From Pararge aegeria (lineage: Eukaryota; Arthropoda; Insecta; Lepidoptera; Nymphalidae): DNA of 64,000 bases. Both the position numbers and the translations under genes were made by a program. The stretch covers positions 3,782,001-3,846,000 of the forward strand of contig NC_053193.1 in the NCBI RefSeq assembly GCF_905163445.1. The letters are read 5' to 3'. Below, piece after piece: positions 12,321 to 23,500 of this stretch (position 1 is the stretch's first letter; every line of letters starts with the position of its first letter). The notes beneath the pieces are model-generated. The model worked only from the letters and a program-made list of their open reading frames with translations. It searched no databases and had not been told where the DNA came from.

Positions 12321-15300
12321 ACGGCTTATGAACCATCGCTTACAAACAGAAAATCGTTTCGCAGGGCATGTAAGTCTCGTGTGACGGTAATGACACCGGC
12401 AACCCCTCAGACCGGAACACAGTAATGCTGTTTGGCGGCAGAAATAAGCATGACAGCAGTATTTCCCTTACCATCTCTTGCACTTAAAGGTCTGATACTA
12501 AAGTCTAGTTGCGCCATGTATATGATAAATTTCAAAACATTAATGCCTCTTTAGTTGCACCCTTTTGTCATAAAAGTAAAAGCTGTACAATAAAAACAAA
12601 CTGTCAGTTAAAAAAAGGTTCAGTAATAAAATAACGTTTTTAACGAACACTTTCGACTTCAGCGAACCGAACGGTCGAATGCCCACCCTAAATTTAATAT
12701 TACGGCTTGTAAAATTTACCTGCCATAAAAATACAGTGCCCCAACGCACTGTTTAGGTAACCGGACTTTATCAGCATAATTTTGTGGCAGATCTTCTTAA
12801 TTGAAACGCTCATACATGAATATTAAAGGAAACTTTCTCTCTGCACATTGTGTGTGACGAGTTTTTTTTTCACTTTCCGCGCGTGTTATTATTAAGAAAC
12901 CGTTTCCTATAACCATTGTTGATAAAGACAAATGTTTTCATACTCGGAACGCTGGTAATGACACAATGTTACGACAGGTTATCAAAAAACGGGGAAATGG
13001 GTTTTCGTCGCAGAAATACAGACGTGTCTGTTTCTGGCGTAGTTTGTCGGTTAGTATTTTAGCCACGAAATTTACAAGAATGGCTACCGGTACTAAAATA
13101 ATCCAATACGTAATGACTAATTGATTTTTTTATTACATTACAAGTTAGCGCTTGACTGAAATTTCACCTAAACGGCTAGCATGGGTAGGAGATAATTATA
13201 TCCCCGGGAAAGGATAAAAATTGATCTTCTCCCACAGCTTTATCAACTCTCAGAGCACTGGGGCATAAGTGGAAATAATATCCAAATAAATATGTCTAAT
13301 AATAAACGGGGGTAAACTTCTCCTATTCAATGTTCCCGTGCTTTATTTATTATTATTATTATATTATTGTTATTATATTTAGCAGGTTGTAACGTTAATT
13401 ATATCCCTTGTCCGGGGATATAATCGGGGGATATAATTTGTGTCTCCTACCTGTGATTGTATAAATGATGGCTCAGTGTAAGATGGTTTGGTATGTATTT
13501 TTTTTTAATTATGCACAACCGGCAGTCTGTTATCGTTTCTTTATCCTGAGGTTGCCTGGCCTAGATCGCTACTATGAGGCCGCCTTTTGTATACTCTTTT
13601 TTAAATTGTAATAAAGATTATAAATAAATAAATAAATAACCTGTTGTAGATGGCCAATATATTAAACCCCTGATCGGTTTGTACAAAGCATATTACCGAA
13701 ACAGTATCGCTTGACGGCACATTTTCAACGGCAAGGTAAGGTAAGCCGCGGACGAAGCTTATGACCAAATTCAAATTCAAATTTCTTTATTGCGAATTTG
13801 GGTGGTTTGTAGAACAGTCAAATTCCGCCTTACAGCATGCAATATTGTCCAAAAAAATGTTTACATTCACTCGATATATAAACAGTGTAATAATAACATA
13901 TTAAATCAATGTGTAGTAATAAAAAAACAATAAATGTTAATTATAATAATTGTTATCATTAAAATAATATTTTGGGGAAGTGTGTTCGGAATAGGCCAAT
14001 GAGGGACCAATTAATATGTAAATTTAAAATAAATCTTCATGATTTGGGGTTTGGCAAAGTATCCTGGCGGCACCTTATTCAGAGGTAGCCAGAATGCTAT
14101 TAGATTTTAATTTAAGATAAGAGAAAGGAAGTATAAATTTTTGTAAAGGGAACGATGGGGCTGACATTCTTATTGTTAAGAAAAGTTCCGAATAAATAAA
14201 GATTAAAAAAAAAAAATGATATTACTAATACTTATAGTACGATTAAAACTACTTTAGTTTTATTTAGAAATAATTCACATAATGCCTCTGCCGGGGTACG
14301 ATCCCGAAATCACCCGCATAAGACTAAAAGCGATCACCATTGCGCCGGGGAGTTTGTCTCTTCTTTGAGAGAACAGAAGGTCTGTGCCCTACAGTGAGTT
14401 GTTAAGGCGAAGGATGATGATGACGGTTGCTAGGCGAGCTACGCTGCATTCAATTTAAGGATACGTAGTGTTGTACACAATGATGGATTAAAAAGCGGTG
14501 CGCCTTGACCAGTGAAGGGTCATGTTCGAGCTAAGTTGATTGCGTGCGTTAGGTGCTCAAATGCTTCGTAACGATTAAATAATTGCTATTTACCGGCGAT
14601 TGGGTCTAGTAGGCGTTTGCAGAGGACACTTGAGCCGTTAAGCACCGTTAGAAGAAACTTAAAATTATTTATGGATTATAATTTTACACGAGGCTTTCAA
14701 AATCGAGTTGTTGCTTATTATTATTCGGTGGTGTCATGCTTGATTTATTTTAATTAAAAAGTCTGCGATTTGTTATGTGTGGAACCTATCAATGAAATAC
14801 AAAATTATCTACAGAACATTTTATCCTTTATAAATACGAAACTTCATGGACCGGAGCTGCCAAAATATAATCCTAAATTTGACAAAGCGGTTTCACGAGA
14901 CAACTATTTTGAGTAAGTTAAGTAAATCACAGTAGAGGATATTGTCACTTTATTTTTGTCACCAATTTATTGAAGTCATTTTGTCGTTATAAGTTTTAAA
15001 CCTGTAATAAGAATGTTTAAGGAAGTAACATTTGAATTACTAAAACTGTATGTCAAAAGTGGCGCTTGAAATAGGGACAACTTTTCAGCTGTCATTTGTA
15101 TAAAATACAAAATTAATTTATTTCAAGTATGCCTTTTAGATAATCACTTTTGAAACGTCAAATCTGTCTGTTTGTATTGATTCTACCACCGGTCCGGTGT
15201 ACCCTATAAGGAAAGCCAGTCTAATGGTAACAAATATAGGTCAGTGTCCAGTCTATACAATATACCCTGACTAAATAGGTCTCATAAATTCACTAACCAC

Positions 15301-15353
15301 ACCGAATTATTAACCTCACCCTTTTTGAGAAATCCATTAAGATTCAAAACAAA

Positions 15354-15410
15354 CTCGTACATAAGGAATTTATGACATAACTTGTATGTCATAAATTCCT
15401 TATATACGAG
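15354..15410. repeat. Near-perfect hairpin, 26-base arms, 5-base loop
   Basis: ctcgtacataaggaatttat plus gacata pairs with tatgtcataaattccttata plus tacgag at 25 of 26 positions; loop acttg. Confidence 0.9.
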
Positions 15411-16718
15411 TATATGTATAATACGGTTATGTATAATATGATTAAAGATGCAATTAAATGCAATTACGCTATCGGAGGAAGCTGCATTGATGGTTATGTA
15501 AGTCACGCAGTTTGATTTATGCTTAGACGTGTAGTTCGTTTAGATTTTTATGCATTAAGTAAAATACTAATTAGGTAGCCTCTGCCATGTTTAATTAGTT
15601 AGAACATAACTTAAAAATAAGCACTACTTATTGTGATATGGCTATATTTTCTTAGCTAGAGTAAGGTACCTAAACCATTAGATGTTTTTCGTTCCGATTT
15701 TATAAAAACAAGTTGCAGATGGCTCTGGCGCAGATTTTTAAAAATAATTCAGTAGTTTAAACACCGTAACGTTTAACGTTCTCTTTCATTTTGGTAATTA
15801 TAGTAACCATTCGGTCTGTTAGAAGAGTTGATAGAACTATAGAATATATTATGTGAGTTAAAAGAACGAGTATTTCTAAGTCCGTTCGATTCCATGATTC
15901 GTAAATACGTAATGCAAACATAACACTAAAGCACGTAGGGACGCTCATCCGCTGATAATGCAACACATTTTATGGCGAAATTAAAAGTCTCGTATAACTT
16001 AGTAAGCAATTTTTATTAAGTACGAACGTGAGCTCAAACATGATTAAGTATTTCGATTTGCAACATTCAGTTTTCCGCTTTAGGCGATCCTCTTCCATTC
16101 AAGATATGCCAATATCAAAATCCATGAATATGGGATCATCATTGTCTGACCTATACCTATGTATGTTTTAAAAAAAAAAAGTTCTGTAGCAGATAACTTC
16201 TCTTTTATTTTAGAATACACCCTTTGCCTTTTTTTTATTTAATTCAAACAGTTTTTGGCAAATTAGCTTAATATCAGATGACTCTAAACGAGTCCCATAA
16301 CACCATGTAATTCGGCAAATGTGCAGCTGTATTCGTACAGTGAGAAATGATGAGAAAATAAAACGTTTGCATAACTTGTACGAAAAACTATCGAGAGGGA
16401 TTTTTGAACTTCGAATTTCAATCAACCTAAACAACGGTAACCGTTGTGTTAAGGTTTTTTTTTAAAAGCCTTAATAGAAAATCAAGAAGTTGTTTGGAGT
16501 GCCCCTTAGGAAAAAGGTTTTTTCTATATAAAGGTTTCGTGGGAGTGCCATTACGTAGCTTAATACCTTTGGCATGCTTGTTATAATTACAGTTGTACGT
16601 TTACTGGTGCGAGCGATGAAGTTATCTAACTCCTTAATTCAGAAGTAAAACGATGATGGTTCAAATTACCGCGAAAAACAGAATTTCACAGCACAATTCT
16701 TTCGACCATTAGCCTACT

Positions 16719-16833
16719 TTACCTGAACGACACAGTTTATAATTTTCGTTAAATTCTCCTACCGGGCGAGAATCTCCTTTACTTTAAGTACGAACACTAC
16801 ATGTATTGTGGTTTCCCGTATGTCTAATGCACC
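16719..16833 (-). pseudogene. Decayed tandem copy C of the same exon end, donor retained
   Basis: Minus strand reads KVKEILAR-stop-ENLTKIINCVVQ before an intact GTTCAG|gtaaag donor, against SVKEILARFENLKEKIDVIQ in the live exon. The Phe codon has become TAG. The copy covers only about the last 115 bases of the exon plus some flanking intron; the offset is about 350 bases. Confidence 0.75.
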
Positions 16834-16849
16834 AATTTTGTTTCTGAGA

Positions 16850-17005
16850 TTTCAGTCGATCTTTTGCGTTTTATTTTCGAAACGAAAGAGAGAGAATCAA
16901 ACCTTAACAGCAACTTTTGTTTCCTCGATTTCGTCGTGTATTGTCTGCGTTTAACCACTGGAGGACGATGAGAAACTTCGGCGGCACTTTTTATAATGGA
17001 ATTTA
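16850..17005 (-). pseudogene. Decayed tandem copy B of the 3' part of the 17.1-17.6 kb exon
   Basis: Read on the minus strand in the frame homologous to the exon, it gives KKCRRSFSSSSSG-stop-TQTIHDEIEETKVAVKV-stop, then FENKTQKID-stop, against KKCPQSFSSSSSGHMETIHE and ETTEPKVSVKEILARFENLK in the live exon. The offset from the live copy is about 223 bases. Three in-frame stops and loss of the donor make it non-functional. Confidence 0.8.
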
Positions 17006-17074
17006 ATTTTTTGACGGACAGACGTTCTGAACTTTTAAATGAAACCACAAACATTTATAATGATACCACTTTAC

Positions 17075-17569
17075 CTGAATGACGTCTATCTTTTCCTTCA
17101 AATTCTCGAAACGCGCGAGAATCTCCTTAACAGACACTTTGGGTTCCGTGGTTTCCTCATGTATCGTCTCCATATGACCACTGGAGGACGACGAGAAACT
17201 TTGGGGACACTTTTTGCGATCAGATTTATTTTTCCGGCGCACGGGATCGGGGTCGCGGGTGTCCGCACCTGAATCCGAGTCTTCGGGGGCGGAAGCGTCA
17301 GCGCTAGAGGCTGCACCTTCCGAGGAGTTGATTAAGGAGTCCAGGCTTGGGGCGCGGCGTGGAGGTGAGAAATCATCCTCGACCTCCAAGCCGTACACGC
17401 GTTGTAAATGGCGCCAGTTGTCACGCATCGCGACGGAGAGGCGCGGGCGTTGCATGGTGCGCGCAGGCGCGCGGTCACGGTTCGACTGCGCGTGCGCATG
17501 TCTCTCGGACGGTGGCGGCCATGGGGTGCGGAAAGGCTTCTCCATAATACCATTGTGTTGACATGTTGT
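17075..17569 (-). CDS. Candidate exon 22 of the myosin XV gene (or exon of another gene), 165 codons
   Basis: Acceptor tttgtggtacag, donor ATTCAG|gtaaag, phase 0 at both ends, open for 495 nt and GC-rich like other exons of the gene. It encodes TTCQHNGIMEKPFRTPWPPP, RPRLSVAMRDNWRHLQRVYG, a Ser/Asp-rich low-complexity stretch, and a C-terminal helix, PKVSVKEILARFENLKEKID. Strand and phase fit a continuation after exon 21 across a 7.3-kb intron, but I recognise no domain and the SH3 expected next in myosin XV is not here. It could instead be a 5' exon starting at MEKPFRTPW (ATG at 17545) of a different gene. Its 3' end has two decayed tandem copies immediately to the left. Confidence 0.6.
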
Positions 17570-20500
17570 CTGTACCACAAAGGATTTAAGGATTGCTCGG
17601 GGTACTTGCGTGCGTCAAACTGATTTTTGGTTCTATTGGATCGTTTTTTTTCAAATTAGGAATAGAATTAAAAACATTTTTTTTATGTTTATAAAAAATC
17701 ACAATAACAAATTGACGAACGAAAGGTTTATAGTTTACTTTAGATTGGTCTGGTTTCGCGGATTACAGCACATTAAGGCTTTTTGTGCACAGTAACGCCT
17801 TCTATTCAATACTCTGGTCTAAAAATTAACGTCGTGTACCTACCTATTTCACGTTATTAACGGCATATGGTAAGGATGTCTGTACAACCATTCTGAGAAG
17901 TATACTAGACTACACAAGAATAAATATATTAATCCATATTTATTTTGTTTCATTGTTAGAAAGGTGGTCAAAGACATATAAAATGGCTAACGGTGACCTA
18001 AAATTATTAAGATTCTCAAGGTAAAAGTAGGCGGAAATTACGTTTTTCATATGTCAAAAGCCATAATTACGAATAGTTACTTACATATATTGCTATTCTG
18101 TGGGGCCACGACCTAGGAACATATACATACTCAAGGGTATACAGGGTCAGTACAGCCCTGTCGCATAATCGATAGCTCAGTGCTTTAAAAAGGTCGGCAA
18201 ACATAGTTACTAAAGAAATGTAGCCACCATCAACAACGTAGGAACTGATTTTTTATCATTATTTAGAAGTTTGGTTATATGGTAGCGATCGTTATATAAC
18301 GATAAGGCCGCCAAATTACCAAAACTGTATATTGTAATTGAATTAAAATTATTTTTCCATATGATGTACATACAATATAAGTTTTAGCCATTCTTAAGTT
18401 GAAATATTAAACTAAACGTACGAATAAAGAGATTTTTGACATTTTCTTAATAGTTTTTTTTTCAGTACGTTTTGATCTTTGCCTGATCTCCGGTAAACTA
18501 TTCCAAATCCTAATACACTGTTGATAGGATGTGACGAAGTGTGTGTTGGGTTGGAAGTTACGCGCGGAAACACGTGACTCGGTCCTGGGCCTTATAAATT
18601 TCTGTTTGCCGCGTATGAGACAAGTTCGTGGCCCTACAGATATTAGTGTGAACGACCATTCACTGTTAATGCTTATTTCTACACTTCCTTTGATCATACG
18701 GATGTGCGATTATGTTATGTAAGGAAAGGTCGTTTATTTATTTCTTGCGTATGACCGAGTTTCATGCAACTTCGATAGCTGTTTTAAACCATTAAAAAGA
18801 CGTGAGCGATTGTAAAGAAACAAAAATCCTTTGATGAATAAAAAAATCCCAAATTTTACCGCTACAAATTTTTATGGGAATTGACGATTTTCTGTTTTTA
18901 AAATGCAATAAACGTAGTCTAACTATAAAAGTATGTAAAACTTTTGTTTTTAATTGTAGGTATTTATCCAATTATACTTTGTGTCCAGAAATCGTATTAT
19001 GTAATATATTATGATGTAGACCTTAACGAAATATAGTTTATTTTATTAAAAAGTATATTAAGTATTTCATTTTGATTCGACCACAATACAATGATTCAAA
19101 CTGAGATTCGAGCATAAATACTCTGACAAAACCACACGTACCTACCTAGTGTTTATATTCTCTTTGGCCACATCAAAAAACCTAATCTTTTAATACAATT
19201 TAAACGTAGCGTACAACAATACTATGATGGATTTACTGATCTAGTTATTTTTAATTACTGGCATTATAGTGAAAATGCCTATAGAGGTTTTGCTCATTAA
19301 ATGCTCTAGTTTCAAGGGAAAGTGTTAACATAAATATGTTAATATACTTTTAATCAATCTACGTTTAAATACCACTTAATATTACAATATGTATACAGTA
19401 ACAGCACAGAAAAATATATTCCTATAATATATATATAATACCTAATAGGATATAAAATACTATTCAATACCTGAACGATTTATTAAAAATGACTTAATAT
19501 CTGAAAGATCCGATTAAAACCTCATGTAATAAAACTTACTCAACCTATTGTAATTTTACTAGCATCATCATTAATATAACCTCGAAATCATCTTAATTAA
19601 ACAATAATGAATAAAAGTGGGTCAACCATAAACCAACCATAAGTCATAAGTCAACCATTGCTGCGTAAAATTCCTAATGTCTTAAGATTTTATTGCAGTT
19701 TTCACCATAATAATAGATAGAAGATTTACACAATATTTGTGATAGTTAACTGTTATTTACAACAATATTATTTATTTATTTTTCATCTTGTTAGTACGGC
19801 AGGGCCTTACACTAACAAGATAGAACTACATAATTTATGGATAGCTATAAGAAAAATGAATGACAGATTGACATTAAACATTATAAAATTAATAAGATTC
19901 TCAAAGTAAGACTAGGCGGAAATTACGTATTTCAAATGTCAAAAGCCATAATATAATTTACCGACTAAATTTTTTGTGAATCTTACGAAACTACTACTAA
20001 ACTAAATAATAAAAGTGTTCACACTTGACGCTTAATGTCTATGGCCGGACATTCAGTACAGAAACTTGCGCTGGCATCTAGATCGAAGCTCGAGTCATCT
20101 CGTCGGTCAGCGTAACGGTGTTTAACGGAAGCCTTTATTTACGTTCAAGAACACTATTAAATTGGCGCATCAAATCTGATAACAGTTTACTCCGCAATTT
20201 ACAATCATCTTGATATAAATTATATGCGAATGTACAGATAAATAACTTCTAACTACCTACTACATAGATAATCAATTATTTTCAGCTGACAAGATAGAAA
20301 TAATATTCCTCAAATAAGTACAACCAGTAGAACGAACTTTCTGAAAATAAACTTTACGAGTCATAACAAAATAAGCACGGTGTCTCGGAAAATACATTAT
20401 TGAGTTTACATTACGGTGTACGTTTGATGCTTCAATATCAGTCGTGTAAACGGTTTCTGTATGTTCTTAATTCTGTGTTATTAAAATTTGACTCGTATCA

Positions 20501-23500
20501 TAAATACAAATTCAAAGTCAAGGCCAAAAATATCTTTATTCAAGTAACCTTAGATGGCACTACATTACATGAGAATTACACGGTAGTGAGATGATGGCAA
20601 TATTCGTAAACTTAAAACCAAAGCTACTAGGGTTCCAAACGCGTCCTGGTCTAAGAAGAAGCCCACAACAAACTGAGCGGGGTGTTTTTTTTGTTATCAC
20701 CATCTCACATTTTCATTTAAAATTATTAGAAGAGCAACCTGGTTAGATCAATAATTCTCACCCAAGCTTTAACACATAAAGCAAATTTACAAAGAGGTAA
20801 CACATTATTTGATACATCTAATGTTATAATAAGTTTGGTCAAAGCGCTAGACAAATGGAATGAAATTATAAATTACTAGAAAATACATAGCGCTGTTAAA
20901 AAACTTTGCTAATATGTAAATAAATAAATTCATTCTTAACTGGAAAACTTACTTCAAAAGTTACGCAACAGAAAACAGTGTTCGCAATCTCTTTTATTTA
21001 TGCACAAAAGTATAACTTTTTAATGAAGATCAAAGACGAACAGAAAAAGATAGACATACGTACCGTACTTGGCGTATGAGTAAAACGGTTCTGGAAAGTA
21101 GATTTCCCAAGGTTCATGTTAATACCTACGTCACAGTTGTCCAAAAGTTGTATTAGATAATCTTATTGGACAATTCTCTCTTTTTGTTCTAAAACCGGCA
21201 AATTAAAAACACAGAAGAAAGTTATTTATACTTGTGAATTTAATTCTGTAATATTGGTTGAATTGAATTAATTCAACCAATATTACAAAATGATGGGAAA
21301 ATAATAATAAAAGTATTAGGCACTAATACTCTGGGTTCAAAAAAATATTAAATTAATACAAAGAATATGCAAACACTAAGCGCCTGCTAGCTACTGTTAT
21401 ATTCACGATCGATTTTGATGTACACGTTAAAGGTGATAAGAAAAGGTTTACGGAAAGTTTAATTTTTTTTCTGTATTTCTCGCCTTTAGATAGATTAGGT
21501 AGGTAACCCTAGCCAAAAAGCCATCACTTTTATGAGCGACTTACTAGCGAAGGCTCCGTCTATCTTGACTACGAGTCTGTTCAAAGAGTTTATGTACGTA
21601 TGTCTATGGTACACCAAAGTCACGCCTGCTGAGCTTCTGTACCTTGTTAATGTAACTGTACCAATTACGTACTAATTAACTGTCCGATTGAATTGCAAAT
21701 TATGGCCATACCTTACACTAGATTTTCTAGAAAATTCTGCCATAGCTTAATTGGGTTTATGGCAAATTTTGCCGTGGATGTAAGTATGAGTAGGTATATT
21801 TGGTGTTCAAATAGAACCAGATCTTGTGAATATATTAATCGTTCAAAGTATTACTGCAGCTCGTAGGTAAAAAATATTGAAGAAAGAAAGAAAATACATT
21901 TGGTCATGTTAAGTGTTACAAACAGTACATCTTATAATAATATAGTAACAACATAGTAACAATGTCTGTATGTAACACCAGACAGAAAGGGTGTACAGCA
22001 CAGCATTTGCCATGCATTTTAGGTACATGCATGCCGCTGATTTTCAGTTGAGACCCGAGTGACGATACGGCAAACTAAATAGATAAATAAAAATAGGTAA
22101 GTATATTTATTGATCTACCTTGTATATTTATCAGTCCATTATTGATCCACTACGGGGCAGGGGTCTCCACTCAGGATTAGTAGGGTTTAGGCCATAGTTC
22201 ACTTCGCTGGCCAAAGGCAGATTGGTAGACTTCACAGGACTTTAATAACATTTTGAAGAACTCTAAGGCATGCTGATGTTTTCCGTCGTCGATAAATCAA
22301 GTTAAAGCACCTGACTCGGATTAGTTAGAGCGTAGAATGTAAGCCGAAGTCCTAACTACTGGCTTGTACCTATCGGTTATCCAGCGTCCCTTATATACGA
22401 ACATCTAAACGAAACGAAGTATATTTTTTGCATTAAAAATCAACATCAGCTGTGGTCCTCATCTTATACTGACGCAGTTATTGGCTCACGTAATCTATTT
22501 TATCACTTACATAATATAAAATAACAGAGTAAATACACTATAGCTGGATAATCGGTCCTGGTTGGTTTCATAACAGTTACCTAATTACCTAGTTTCGAAT
22601 AAACTGTGAAGGCTATTAAATAATATGATAAAGTAGTTATTATTTATAAAAAAAATCACACAGAGTTTGGTATTGTATGGGTAAAATCATCACATGGAGG
22701 ACATAATGCTTAAAACCAACGCGTGGCTTCAATGTTTGGTGTGTGGGCTCTCTACGACGGGCATTATAATGTAAACTTTATTAAAAGTACTTTTAAAAAA
22801 AAAAATATTAAAAAAAAAAATAAGTCATAATTTAATAAAAAATCGAAAATCGCGATGGTTAACCCATCGCCATGTTTATTAAATTTTTTTTAATTATTAA
22901 AATAAATTTAAAAAAATATCGTAACAAAAATATGTAAATAATAAGTCGTTTTTTTCAAGACATTAGGAAAAATAATAAAAAAGCAAAGATACTTTTTAGT
23001 AATGTTAGATGACAGAAAAATCATTTATTTCCTTCACTGTATGTTACTTTTATTTATCTATTAAAAACTCATTAAGTAACTTCGGAAGTAGGAAACGTAA
23101 CTAATAATTTTTAACCAAACACTTTGCGTATCAGTTTTGCTGAATCATCGTCAAGTCACCATTTCGTCATACACGGGTTTGAGTTATAAATTATATTCGA
23201 AAGGAATACTAAAGTTTCGAAAAGTTTTTTTTACTTCTTACCATTTATCGAATGTAAGATTTGTTAAGTTTCTTTTACTTATTAACATTTATCGAACGAA
23301 AGATATCTGCTTTGCTAGTGTGCTCAAGAGCTACTGTATGTTATTAATAAGGCTGAAGTATATTTGTTTATATTACTTTTTCAATACACCCCTAAATTAG
23401 TATAAAAGGATGTGTGTTTTTAAAAGTCCGTTATTTTTAAAGTTAAATCGATGAAATTGCAAACTAAAATTCCATATCTAAAAATTGTTATCGCTGATTT

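Larger units (their letters stand above)
76..16718. other. Left region without supported genes (intron 22 or beyond)
   Basis: Apart from the repeats listed, I found no exon here. Open frames of 60-109 codons are inside repeats or lack splice sites and codon-like composition. Stretches 600-950, 1250-2680, 4250-5290, 7040-7380, 8060-8410, 12320-13540 and 14215-15110 are AT-rich with nothing recognisable. If the myosin gene continues leftwards, this is its intron 22. Confidence 0.6.

Noticed and set aside
17039..17623. Plus-strand ORFs of 66-115 codons and an overlapping minus-frame ORF
   Set aside because: Shadows of the GC-rich exon at 17075-17569; no domains.
22790..22990. A-rich and T-rich runs as a possible origin or regulatory element
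   Set aside because: Low-complexity AT sequence typical of these introns, with no motif to support a function.
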